From an uncultured Selenomonadales bacterium (lineage in GTDB: Bacteria > Bacillota > Negativicutes > Selenomonadales > Selenomonadaceae): a stretch of DNA of 64,000 bases. Made by a program: the position numbers and the translations under genes. This document shows positions 45,941 to 56,700 of the stretch, one piece after another (within the stretch, counting starts at the first letter, position 1; every line of letters begins with the position of its first letter). The notes below the pieces were generated by a model, which did not search any database, had not been told where the DNA came from, and saw only the letters and a program-made list of their open reading frames with translations. The DNA lies in NCBI GenBank assembly GCA_946183785.1, contig CAMHCS010000007.1:26809-90808 (forward strand). Direction: 5' to 3'.

Positions 45941-48079
45941 TCAGGCGATCGCTCTGGCGACTGCTTCCTCCTTTGCCGCCGCTTTGACCGCTTCCCGCTC
46001 CGCGATGATTTGCTTGCACATCGGAGACTCGAAGACCTTATTGGCTATACGCTTCCCATAGTCCGGGTCGTGCTGCACAGTCATGAACGGGCTGTTTGAC
46101 TGGATGAGTTTTGCCGCAAATTCGGCGCGGACGGCGTTGGGTATAACCTCCTGATTGGACGGCTCGCAAATCAACTTCTGCGCAAAGGCCGTGTCCAAAT
46201 CCTCCCACGCCTTTTTGTCGTTCGGGTGAAGACTGGATGCGCCATGCTCGAAAGCGTGCTCATAGAGGTACTTATGGTACGACTGCGGGAAAAACTCCTT
46301 GCCGTGCGGGATTTCCTTGACCTTCGAGCCGAGCAGAAACGCTCGCTGGAAGTCTTGCTTGTATTTCTCATAAGTTTCCTCGCCCACTGCTTTCTTGGCA
46401 GACTCGATGGCCATCTGCACGTTTTCCTCAGGGACAGCAATCATCATAGAACGCTCGCCGAGTTGGGTAAACTCCACTTCGGAAAATCCTTGGGGCTGGA
46501 CGCAGAAGAAACGGTCGTTGACCTGGATCAGGTCGCCCACGGCAAGATTCCGCGTAGCCTTGTCGGCAGCATTGTATTTTTCGTAAACGCTGTCCAATGA
46601 GAAGTCTTTGGCGGGAATCAGCGTTTCCTGCACGCCATGATAGACATCGTCAAATTTTCCGATTGCGGCGACTTCTCCGTCGGCTAGCCCATCTTTTTTG
46701 CCTTCTGTGACAAAGGGATGCTCCGCTCGTGCCAAGTAGATCGTCACCTTGGTCATATTGTTTGAGTAGTGATACGGATCGGGCGTCAGCTCGAATTTCT
46801 CGATTGTCGCTTTGTCCAGATAGCGGTCATAATAAACCGCGCCATATTTTCCGCCCTTGTCGTCCGGATCGACAAGCGCGACATTTTCGGGAATCGTGCT
46901 GGGCAACGCCGAATGCGCGTTCAGGTAATACTTGAACAGCTTCGGATCGGCGTTGGCCATCTCCGGCGAAATCTGTTCCACAATCATCTCCTGCTGCATA
47001 GCAGGCGGATCCGTTTCCTTGACTTCCGTCCGCAACTTCTCCTTGACAAGATTCTTAATATAGCCAGCAATTTTCTGGGCATCCGCGCAAGCCTTGACGA
47101 ACTCGAACTTGTCCTTCTTCAAAGTCTCCATCCAGCTTTGCACATAAGCGGCATGATTTTCCATGCCCTTCCCGGAAAGCGGAAGGCCGAGATCGATGGA
47201 AAGATACACCGACGCCATCTCTGCCCGGAGTTCCTCTTTCGCATACTCCGGCGTGCCGAATGTGTTGCTGATATTACGGTCGAGGCGACTGGAATGCCCT
47301 GTCCAATGTCCCAGCTCATGAAGCGCGGTCGAGTAATATTCTTCAAGTTTTTCAAACCAGTCCTTGGAAACCATGTGGATGGTGTCCTCAGAGGGACGGT
47401 AGAAACAACGGTCAGCCTGGTCGTGAAGGATTTTAGCGCCGCTTCGCGTCAGCATATCCTCCGCCAGCTCCATCTGTTCCTCATGGGTATAGGGTTTCAC
47501 AGCCGATTCGTAAGGCTCAAGCTCATGCTCGATATACTGCGGCTTGTCATTGGCATCGTAAATCTGCTTGCCGTCCCTGTCAAGTTGCGGTTCCCGCCAG
47601 CAGCAATCCGAGGCGTGAAACACACTTACATAACGATGCGCCCAACGTTTCTCGTTTTCGGGCAGCGGATTCCCATTCTTATCTTCCGTCACGCGGAACA
47701 CGCAACGGATGCCAATGCTTTTCGCGCCTTTGCGCGGCCCATAAAATGGCGTTGGCGTCACGGTCGGTTCTTTGCCGTCCGCGATGTCCTGTTGTCGCTG
47801 AAGCTCCGCTTTCTCCCGCGCACGTTCCGTCATTTTCTGGAGCTGCTTGAACGTATAGAAACGCGGATCGCTGCTGCCTTTTTTCTGCATGATGATTGAA
47901 AGCCACAGCTTGTTCTCGTTTGTATACGGACGTCCCGTAAAACCGCTGACGGGCATCCCCATTGCCGCCGACGCCGATTTCCCATCCCAAGCTTTCTGCC
48001 AAGGCAATGTCCCCTGCTCCATCATTTCGATGATGGTATCCGTCATTTCCTGGTACATATCCCGCTTATTTTCCGCCAT
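45941..48079 (-). CDS. ArdC-like antirestriction protein with zincin domain
   Basis: A 712-aa protein. Residues 1-160 match the ArdC N-terminal ssDNA-binding domain (MYQEMTDTIIEMMEQGTLPWQKAW, GRPYTNENKLWLS, GPRKGAKSIGI). A zincin metallopeptidase domain has HELGHWTGH at 254-262 with a downstream Glu (ELRAEMASVYLS). The C-terminal 350 residues carry further large-polyvalent-protein type domains. ArdC proteins enter the recipient and protect incoming DNA from restriction. It is the last gene of the operon from 50652 and shields the element on transfer. Confidence 0.85.
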   Translation of the reverse strand: MAENKRDMYQEMTDTIIEMMEQGTLPWQKAWDGKSASAAMGMPVSGFTGRPYTNENKLWLSIIMQKKGSSDPRFYTFKQLQKMTERAREKAELQRQQDIADGKEPTVTPTPFYGPRKGAKSIGIRCVFRVTEDKNGNPLPENEKRWAHRYVSVFHASDCCWREPQLDRDGKQIYDANDKPQYIEHELEPYESAVKPYTHEEQMELAEDMLTRSGAKILHDQADRCFYRPSEDTIHMVSKDWFEKLEEYYSTALHELGHWTGHSSRLDRNISNTFGTPEYAKEELRAEMASVYLSIDLGLPLSGKGMENHAAYVQSWMETLKKDKFEFVKACADAQKIAGYIKNLVKEKLRTEVKETDPPAMQQEMIVEQISPEMANADPKLFKYYLNAHSALPSTIPENVALVDPDDKGGKYGAVYYDRYLDKATIEKFELTPDPYHYSNNMTKVTIYLARAEHPFVTEGKKDGLADGEVAAIGKFDDVYHGVQETLIPAKDFSLDSVYEKYNAADKATRNLAVGDLIQVNDRFFCVQPQGFSEVEFTQLGERSMMIAVPEENVQMAIESAKKAVGEETYEKYKQDFQRAFLLGSKVKEIPHGKEFFPQSYHKYLYEHAFEHGASSLHPNDKKAWEDLDTAFAQKLICEPSNQEVIPNAVRAEFAAKLIQSNSPFMTVQHDPDYGKRIANKVFESPMCKQIIAEREAVKAAAKEEAVARAIA

Positions 48080-48082
48080 GAT

Positions 48083-48295
48083 TTATGCCGCCTCCCCATT
48101 ATCTTTGTCGTTTTTCTGTGACGCCTCATATTCCTCCGGCGAGACGAGTTTTTCGCCGTCGAAAATCTGTGCACCCTGGTACTCGTCCTCGGAAACGCCG
48201 TCGTCCAAGCCGTACTCTCCCATAAACTCTTTCTGCGTGTACACTTCGCCAAAAACATCCTCGTGCACCACGTCGGATTTGATACTCATACCCAT
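48083..48295 (-). CDS. Small acidic protein before ardC
   Basis: A 70-aa acidic protein, MGMSIKSDVVHEDVF.., with AGGAAGG seven nt before the ATG; a second ATG is at 48289. No known domain. It lies 3 bp before ardC and is probably translated together with it. Confidence 0.6.
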   Translation of the reverse strand: MGMSIKSDVVHEDVFGEVYTQKEFMGEYGLDDGVSEDEYQGAQIFDGEKLVSPEEYEASQKNDKDNGEAA

Positions 48296-48417
48296 ACCTA
48301 TCCTTCCTCTCTTAAATTAATGTGATTTGATGATTATTAAAGGCTGGCCGCCTCCTCCTTCCCAACGTCCAACCCTTTACCATGTTCGATTTCGCGCTGC
48401 GCATCGAGACAATTTCG

Positions 48418-49794
48418 CTACGAATCCAGCACCGTTTCCATGGCGAATTTCATACGCTCCTGCTGATCCCCGTTCGCGATGCTTGGAGCTGGACTATACT
48501 CCAAAATTGTTTCTACAATCTCATTTGGCGTAAATTTCTCGCCCAACATACACATTACCGCTGTGCGTGTATTTTTATTGAGCTTGAATCGTTTGATGTC
48601 CTCCGGATGCTCCATATATTTCGTCTTGAACAGTTTTGCAAACTCATACGCAAACTTTTCAGCCGCATCTTTAGGTTTTCGCTTTCCCCGATACTTATTG
48701 ATTCCAATAATGGCGTCCAGTCTTGCGAGCTGCTCCTTGGACACAAGCCCATGTCGATTCAATAATTGAGCATTACGAGAGGGTGTGCCCTCTGTGTTGG
48801 AACCAATATCAATGACGAGATTGGACGGAAACGCCCACGTCCCTCGTCCCGTATTTTTTTCCGGCCTTCCGGAATCAAGATAGAGAACATTGAAGCAATC
48901 TTGATTAAAGCCTTCAACGAACCTATAATCCGTAATCATACAAGGAATAGGATTGAAATCCGTTTGCTGCAGATCTCGATAAAAGCAATTCTTGATTACT
49001 CCATACTTGTATAATTCGAGAAGAGGAATCGCATTCGGTGAGGGGAACGGCGTATTCTTGTTAGCCAAAATCAGCTTGTCCACCAACGGCAGAGAGGATT
49101 CCAATTTTTCCCGGTAGTCCCTTAGAGCATGGAGAACAGCCTGATCGTGGCCTGATAGCGGCCCTTCATAAATTGTGCGGCTTCTATCTTTTTTGTCCAA
49201 AATCAGGATCTCCCTGTCAGTGGAAAATATCATTGGCTTTTCATCTTCCCTTTCCCTTACCTGCACCTGTTCCGGCAACGCGGGTACCGAAAACCGCGTC
49301 AACAGATTAGCATAGCAAACGTATAGGGATTCGCCCTGGTTTTTCTCGATTACATCACTCAAAAGGTACTTGTCGATATCTGCATCCAATTGATTCTCAA
49401 ATTCCTTTTGCGTCAGATCTAAATCTTCCCAAAGATGATCCTCGAAGTCCACAAATGACATCATGCTGTCAGATGCCTCCAGTTGGCTAAAAACCTCCTG
49501 CATGCTAAGGGACGTATCCTCGATTTGCGGCAGACCAGAAAAATCCGAGAGCACACCCGGCATGTTTTTTATAAGCTTCGCCGCCTCGTCGCGGAGATGC
49601 TCCGCTCTGCTTGGCCCCAAATCCATTATTGGGAGGAGAGAAGAAAATACCGGATGCTTCTCGTAGTCAATATGAAAATACACAGACCGATTATCCGACG
49701 TCTTTACATGAAACCAAAGAAGCGTGGAATCCTCATCAATGTTGTCTCTGAAAACATCATAGACTTGTGTGATCGGCATTGCTTCCGCCTCCAC
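48418..49794 (-). CDS. Unknown element protein, paralogous C-terminus with the 285-aa protein
   Basis: A 458-aa soluble protein that I cannot name. The N-terminal third is acidic and helical (FEDHLWEDLDLTQKEFENQL). A segment near 200-230 reads EKPMIFSTDREILILDKKDRSRTIYEG. The last 40 residues (ILEYSPAPSIANGDQQERMKFAMETV) match the end of the upstream 285-aa protein (VQKYSPVTLF..QAQMKYAMATV), so both carry the same terminal module. The gene abuts that neighbour. Confidence 0.6.
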   Translation of the reverse strand: MEAEAMPITQVYDVFRDNIDEDSTLLWFHVKTSDNRSVYFHIDYEKHPVFSSLLPIMDLGPSRAEHLRDEAAKLIKNMPGVLSDFSGLPQIEDTSLSMQEVFSQLEASDSMMSFVDFEDHLWEDLDLTQKEFENQLDADIDKYLLSDVIEKNQGESLYVCYANLLTRFSVPALPEQVQVREREDEKPMIFSTDREILILDKKDRSRTIYEGPLSGHDQAVLHALRDYREKLESSLPLVDKLILANKNTPFPSPNAIPLLELYKYGVIKNCFYRDLQQTDFNPIPCMITDYRFVEGFNQDCFNVLYLDSGRPEKNTGRGTWAFPSNLVIDIGSNTEGTPSRNAQLLNRHGLVSKEQLARLDAIIGINKYRGKRKPKDAAEKFAYEFAKLFKTKYMEHPEDIKRFKLNKNTRTAVMCMLGEKFTPNEIVETILEYSPAPSIANGDQQERMKFAMETVLDS

Positions 49795-50652
49795 TCACAG
49801 AACCGCCGCTCGCTCGGCTTCCATCCCCATACCTCGCGATTGCTGGCTCTCCGCCGCCATGACCGTTGCCATTGCGTACTTCATTTGCGCTTGCGGGGAA
49901 TAATCTGCTTCGCAGAACAAAGTGACTGGGCTGTATTTCTGTACCGCTGCCACAAGCAATTTCAAATTACAAGTGCTGATGCAGGACTCGATAGCCGCTT
50001 TATCCACATCTGCCAAGGTTTCCTTTGTCCATGGTGCGCTGGCGTCCATGCTCCGCAACCCCTCTCGACCTAAAGCGAGAAGATATTTCTGTTCCGTAAG
50101 ACTGGCCGTCTCTGGAGCATTCGAGTTAATTGCCATCATTCGAAATGCGGAGTCAAGCAGCGGCCGACAAATGGAATCAGTCGTGTCAAGCTCGAATACA
50201 TTTTTCCCGTGGCATTCTCCCGGAAGAAGCGTAACCGCTTCGCGAAGGCTTCCAATGTTGATGCCTTTGTGTTCGCAGAACATCAACGTTTCCATGGTAT
50301 GTTGGAGCATGGACTTTTTCTCGTCCGGCAGATTCGTTTGATATTCCTCGACAACCTCGCCATCCTTGAATTTCAACTCGCCGCATGTAGTCGGATTGTA
50401 GGTGTCCTCATAGTCCAGCGTCAAAGGAACGCCCCGCATATCCGGGAGATTTTGGATGCGCTGTATGACAGTCACGCCCAAGTCGCCGGTGGTATCAAAA
50501 CCGTACCCGATAGTTTCCTTCGTCACGTTGTCCCGGACCCGGTACGGATCGAGACGCAAATGACGGAGATAGCTTCGTACCGTGGCAAGATATTCCTGCC
50601 GATTTTCTTTCGGCACGATAATGGAATATGAAGTCATTTCGTTCATAATCAA
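49795..50652 (-). CDS. Unknown element protein, first gene of the ardC operon
   Basis: A 285-aa protein (start 50652, or ATG 50646 two codons later) behind GGAGGG. It contains SYSIIVPKENRQEYLATVRSYL and a TLDYEDTYNP segment; no domain is recognised. The C-terminus holds the YSP..QMKYAMATV module shared with the next protein. It is transcribed from the box promoter at 50675-50716 and followed without a gap by the 458-aa gene. Confidence 0.6.
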   Translation of the reverse strand: MIMNEMTSYSIIVPKENRQEYLATVRSYLRHLRLDPYRVRDNVTKETIGYGFDTTGDLGVTVIQRIQNLPDMRGVPLTLDYEDTYNPTTCGELKFKDGEVVEEYQTNLPDEKKSMLQHTMETLMFCEHKGINIGSLREAVTLLPGECHGKNVFELDTTDSICRPLLDSAFRMMAINSNAPETASLTEQKYLLALGREGLRSMDASAPWTKETLADVDKAAIESCISTCNLKLLVAAVQKYSPVTLFCEADYSPQAQMKYAMATVMAAESQQSRGMGMEAERAAVL

Positions 50653-50674
50653 CCCTCCAATTTGATTTTCTTAA

Positions 50675-50716
50675 ATTGTAAGGCCAATCAATGTCGGCAA
50701 ACGCTCATTTTTATGA
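50675..50716 (-). promoter_or_regulatory. Element-wide box promoter c (ardC operon)
   Basis: TCATAAAAATGAGCGTTT begins at 50716 on the minus strand. TACAAT is at 50680-50675, 27 bp after the nine-base box, and the first gene starts about 23 bp later. Confidence 0.72.
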
Positions 50717-50734
50717 CAGATGATTTTCGGGCAC

Positions 50735-50760
50735 AAAAAAGAGGCGCATTTCTGCGCCTC
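50735..50760 (-). terminator. Terminator after the 2336-aa helicase gene
   Basis: GAGGCGCA (50741-50748) and TGCGCCTC (50753-50760) form a perfect 8-bp stem with a TTTC loop. A six-T run follows on the minus strand. Confidence 0.9.
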
Positions 50761-50789
50761 GACGTTTGCTTACAGTGCCGCAAGGAAGA

Positions 50790-53700
50790 TCATCTTGTGA
50801 TGCCATATTCGTTTTCCTCATACCGCTGCTGCAAGCAAACATCCTTCGCCATGATATCTCCCGTATTGTCTACGCCTGAAATTGTGGCATCCTCTGATTT
50901 CAGGATTGCATCCAGCTCGAACGACCGCTTGAGCTTTTCCTGAAGCTCCTGCTCGCGCTCGAACGGCTTTCCCGCCTCCACCTTAGCCGAAGCGAAATTC
51001 TTTTCAAGCGCGGAAAGTTCTTTCTGCTCCTTTTCGATGGTATCAATCACTTTGGTATAGGTGCTTTCGATCAGGCGCAGATTGGCTTTCCCCGTACCAG
51101 CCATCGGCGAGCGATAAGAAAGGTTGCCAGACATGACGAGCGTTGGCTTTCCCGTCTCCCGGTCGAGAACTTTTCGGATCTTCATTCCTTTGTATTCGCC
51201 CGTCAGTTCCTTGCCGTCCGAGAAAAGCCCTTCTCCCAGCGCCGATTCCATTACAGCTTCAGCCGCTTTCGTATCCGTATAGATTTTCCCATTCAATATG
51301 ATGGAGAACAGTTCCTGCTCCCCGTCGATTTTCGTATTGCCCTCCATACGGATTTTGTCTGCCAGCAGCTTCTCCAAAAGATTCTGCTGGTACTGGATGC
51401 GTTTGGGATAAACATTTTGGATCATATTCTCCAACTGACGACGATTTGAGAGATGCTGGCTCTTCGCCATCTTAAGCCGCGTCAGATCGTTATCCACTTC
51501 CATCTTTTCCTTGATCAACGGATTGCCGGTTGCGATTGCCTTGATTTCCGCTGCCGTCAACGTCAGTTCGTCCACTTCCTCTGCCTCGCGGACGGGAACG
51601 CTGGATGTCATAATCTGCGAGATGAACCGCTGCTTATTCTCGATAAGCTGCCACATATACGCGTCGAATGTTCCTTCCGTAACGTAACGAAAGACCTTGA
51701 CCTTTTTATTTTCATTTCCGCGACGGATAATGCGCCCCAGCCGCTGCTCCAAGTCGGAGGGCCGCCATGGAACGTCGAGATCGTGGGTGGCAATCAGCTT
51801 GTCTTGCACATTCGTTCCCACCCCCATCATATCGGTGGAACCGAGCAGCACACGGACTTCGCCCCGGCGAACCCTGCCGAAAAGCTCCTCTTTTTGATTT
51901 TCGTTTTTCGCGTCATGGACGAAAGCGATTTCCTTTTCAGGCACGCCGGAAAGCATCAGCTTCCGCTTGATGTCGTCGTAAACGTTGAACGGGCCTTTCC
52001 CTGTAGGCGTGGACTGATCGCAAAAAATGAGCTGTGCGGAGCGATTTTCTTTCGTTTCGCGGTAAATGTCCAGCACATTTTTGATGCAACGGTTGACCTT
52101 GCTGTCTTCCGTTTCCGGGAGCGACGGATCATAGACGCGCACATCGAGAGCCAAGGATCGTCCTTCATGTGTGACTTTTAACATATTATCTTCTTCGCGG
52201 TCAACCTTCCTCGCCCGTATGGCTTCCGCACGATCTGCCAATTCATTGACGACGGCTCGCTGCGTGGCCGACGCAGGAATTTTCTCAACGAAAAACTCCG
52301 CTTCCGGCACAGGCAGTTTCAGCATGTCCGGCGTCCGAATGTCCGCAATCTCTTTAAACAGGCTCATCAGCTCCGGTAAATTGAAGAACTTTGAGAACCG
52401 CTGTTTTTCCTGGAACCCCTTGCCCTCTGGCTTTAACTCCATAGAAAGAACAGTCTGCCCGAAATTCGCGGCCCACGAATCGAAAGAGGCGAACCCTTCT
52501 TCCCGGAGACGGTCGGGCTGCAAATACCGCTGCATAGTGTAAAGCTCCGTCATGGAATTCGAGATAGGCGTCCCTGTTGCGAAAATAACGCCCTTGCCGT
52601 TCGTTTTCTCGTTCAGGTACTGGCACTTCTCGTACAAATCCCAAGACTTCTTCGCTTCCGAGGTCTGCACCCCTGCTACGCGGGAGAGCTTTGTCGGCGT
52701 GTAGAGATTCTTAAAATAGTGGGCCTCGTCGATGCAGAGCTTATCGATGCCGAGATCCTCGAAGCACACGGTCGCGTCATGCGGCACATCTTCCAGCTTT
52801 TTGAGTTCCGCTTCCAGTGCCTTGCGCTTACTCTCCATCTGCTTGATAGACCAGCTTACGCCGTGCTGCTCTTTTTCTTCACGGATAGCTGCCATTAACC
52901 GATTGATCTCGCTCTGTAAAATGCCCACGCGTCGATTATGGCTAATAGGTATTTTCTCAAACTGGGAATAACCGAGAACTATGGCATCCCATTCCTGCGT
53001 AGCTGCACGCGCAAGAAACGCTTGCCGGTTCTCCTTCGTGAAATCCTTATTCGTAGCGACAAGGAGCTTTGCGCCAGGATAGAGCCGATAAAATTCAGCG
53101 CCGAATTGTTCCGTCAAGTGCTTCGGAACAACGACCATCGCCTTATGCGCGAGACCAAGCCGCTTCGCTTCCATGATACTCGCCGCCATCTCGAAGGATT
53201 TACCCGCGCCGACGCAATGCGCGAGAAGCGTATTTCCGCCGTAAAGCGTATGGGCGATGGCGTCCTTCTGATGTTCCTGCAGCTCGATATCAAGAGCCAT
53301 ACCGGGAAAAATCAAGTTCTCGCCGCTGTACTGGCGCGGGACAATATTATTGAAATGGCGATTGTAGTAATTCGCAACAGCTTTACCTCGGGAAGCGTCC
53401 TTCCATAACCATTCCTCAAACGCATTCTTGATGTCCTCCTGCTTCATCTGAGCCTGTGTGGTCAGCTCCACGTTCACTTTGCGCTTCTCCTTGCCGTCTT
53501 CATAATATGGATCATAGATGCGCGGGAAAGACAAATTCAGCGCAAGTTCACAAAGATCATATGCGCTCATACGTCCAGGCACGCCGTAAGTCATCCACGC
53601 TTTGGGATTATCATTTTCGCTGTTTTTCCCGCCGATATGCCATCGCTGCGTCGTCGGTGAATATTCCACATCGACATCCTCAGCCGAGGTTTGCAGCAAA

Positions 53701-56700
53701 TCCTGTAAAAACTCCTTGACGTAATATGTGGGAATCCACGGAGCGCCAAGCCGCACCTTGATTTCTCCCGGCTTTAAGTCCTCCGGCTTCGCCGTATCGA
53801 GTGCCTCAAAATTTTTCTGCAAGGAACGATTGGCAGCCTTCAGAAAACGGACAGATTCAAAATTGGAGACGTCAATCCATCTCTGACGTTTTTGCACATA
53901 TTCCGACTTGAAGTCCTCCCATTCCTTTTGGATACGCTCGCTTTGCTCGTTGATTACCCCGGCAAGTTCCGAAAGATTGCGCGGAGGCAGAAATTCCAGC
54001 AGCTTTGACCGAAGGAAAGGGTAAATGAAACGATCAGGAAACTCTGTTGGCGTCATATACTCATAAGGAGACGGCGCGTCCGACAGAGTAGAAAACAAGA
54101 TATTGACCGCTGCTATCGCATCGCGCATTTTGCGTTTTTCGTTGGAATAGTAGAGTCCATGCGGAAGCGGCACACCATGTCCCAAAGCGTCCAGTAAGAA
54201 CAACGGGTCTTCTAAATATTTCAGCGGAGCATCTAGTGTAATCTCTCCTCTCGCCATAAAATAGAGAAGAGACAGTTTGTAATTGTCCTTTTGAAAAACT
54301 TTTTGTTCGATTTCCTTGAAATACTCCAAGCGCGGCGCACCGCCATACGCCGCCATGACAATCTTTTCTTCGGTCGCGTCCTGCGGCTCGTATTCGATGC
54401 TCGGCACATCGAAATTCATCCAATCCACGACAAGCTCATGCTCAGCGATAGCTTGGAGTTTTCGCTTGTTGTCCTCGATGGCGGCCTTCACGTCATCCAT
54501 CTTTTGCCGGATGTCGCCGGAAAGATATTCGTCCGATTGTTGATATTCCTGTTTTTTCGGATCGAAATAAATGGAAGAAAACTCCAAGGCTGAAACCAAA
54601 TCCGATGTCGGAGTTCCCGTTAATGCGGACATATACGACAAATCCACGCGCCCTTTTTCCTGCATCGAGATTTTCAGCGCGTCCTCCGGTGTTTCCGCGT
54701 GCTTTGGCGTATGTGCCGGAGCGATAATTCGATGAGAAAAAATCGGGGCTTTCTCAACGAATTTCCTCTTGTTCTTCGTGTCCGCAATTTCGAGGGACAA
54801 GAGCAAAGGATACGATGGATCGCTGGAGAAAACGCGTTCCAGGGAGCGGTCGGCGCAAATGCGTCCGAAACGTACGGCGTGTTCGTCATACAGACCGTTC
54901 AGCTTTTTCATGAGATTGTCCAATTCCGTCGTTGAACAGTCATTGCGCTGCGCTTCTAAGAGACCTCGTGTCGCCTCCCGGATATGGATGGCGGACAGAA
55001 TTTTTTTCGAGTCCGTCGCCGAAAGTCCCTCCGTCTTCGAGCCGTCCTCCCGTCCGTCTGCACCGACAAAGATAATGCGCCCTTCCTCGTAGAAAAATCC
55101 ATATTCATGCGCCTCTCTGTGTCCTTCTTGCACCGGAACCGGCAGAGCCTGATCCGTCGGTTGATAGACGTTTTCCGGCAAGCGGGAAAGCGCTTCCAAT
55201 AGTCTTTTTTCTACGGGCTGCCCGGATTCGTCCTTGACAATTACGTCTGTGCCGTAGGCGGTGGACGTAATAGCCAACTTGCCAAGAACAGCCGAAGGAG
55301 CGATGTTCCTGAAATATTCGTTGATGAAGTGATCGTAATCTCTTTTTCCATCAACATATGGATTTTCTATATCAATCCATCCCCGTTCCCCTTCCGCTTG
55401 TTCCAGTGTGCGCTCCTTCTCAAGTTTTTGGAAAATCAAGAGATCGGTCGTCGTATCCGTCCCCGCTGCCTTGAATGCATGATTTGGGAGGCGGATTGCC
55501 CCAATGAGATTGGCACGCCTGCACAGCATTTCCCGCACCGAAGTGTCCTGCTTGTCCATTGTCCCCTTGCTCGTCAACGCAACAACAAGACCGCCTGGAC
55601 GCACCTCATCCAACATCTTTGCAAGAAAATAATCATGAACCAAAAGATTTTGCCCCCGGTATTCGGGATCGGTAGTGACTCGGTAATTGCCAAATGGAAC
55701 GTTGCCGATGGCCACATCGAATGAGCCTTTCGCAAAACGGCTCGCCTCAAAACCTTGATGATGCACCGCCACATCCGGATACGTTTGCGCGGCAATACGG
55801 CTGGAAAGTGAATCCAGCTCGATACCGACGATATGACTTTTCTCGCGCATATCCTGCGGCATAGCCTCGAAAAATCGGCCAGCACCACAGGAAGGCTCTA
55901 AGATATTGCCGCTCTCGAAACCGAGATGCCGAAGTCCTTTATAGATGCTTTCCACGATTGCAGAAGGCGTATAATGAGCGTTCAATGCGGATGCACGGGC
56001 CGCCGTAAATTCCTCGTCGGAAAGCGTCGATCGGAGAATATTATATTCGTCCTTCCATGCCGCATTAAAAGGATCGAACGCTTCCGGGATACCACCCCAG
56101 CCTGCATAGCTCCGAAGCAATGCCCGTTCCTCATCCGACGCCACACGTCCATCCGCTTTAAGTTGCTTAACGAGCCGGATGGCGGCAAGATTGCGCTGAA
56201 ACACTTTGCGCTTGCCAGTGGTCGATGACATGTCCGCTGAAAAATCCAGATTGGCCATAACATCCGTAATAGATAAAACAGACGCCGCTCCTGTCGTATC
56301 TTGATTATCATCCATTTGGCTCTCATCATTATCAGCTTCCATTGTATTCCCAGACACTTCTCCCGTCTCAGCGATCTGCCGAACGTCTTTATCTCCATCC
56401 GTGGAAGCACCTTCCGCGGGGCGCTCTTCCGGAAACGAGTCCAGGACGTCTTCCATATCTGCATTCCCCACGAGCCAATACGCAGCCGCATCAAGACTTA
56501 AAAATTCTTCCTTCAAGCAGTCCCCGTTCCGATTATCTATGGCGGTAAAGCCATCTCTTTCAGTCTCGGGCAACACTAAAAACCGGCCACGGTCACTCTC
56601 GTCGCCGGTTTCCAGTTTTTCTTCGTATTGAGCAATGATTTCCTTCGCACGATCCGAAGAAATGATCTCCACGCCGTCCACTTGAAGCGCTGCGCGATCC

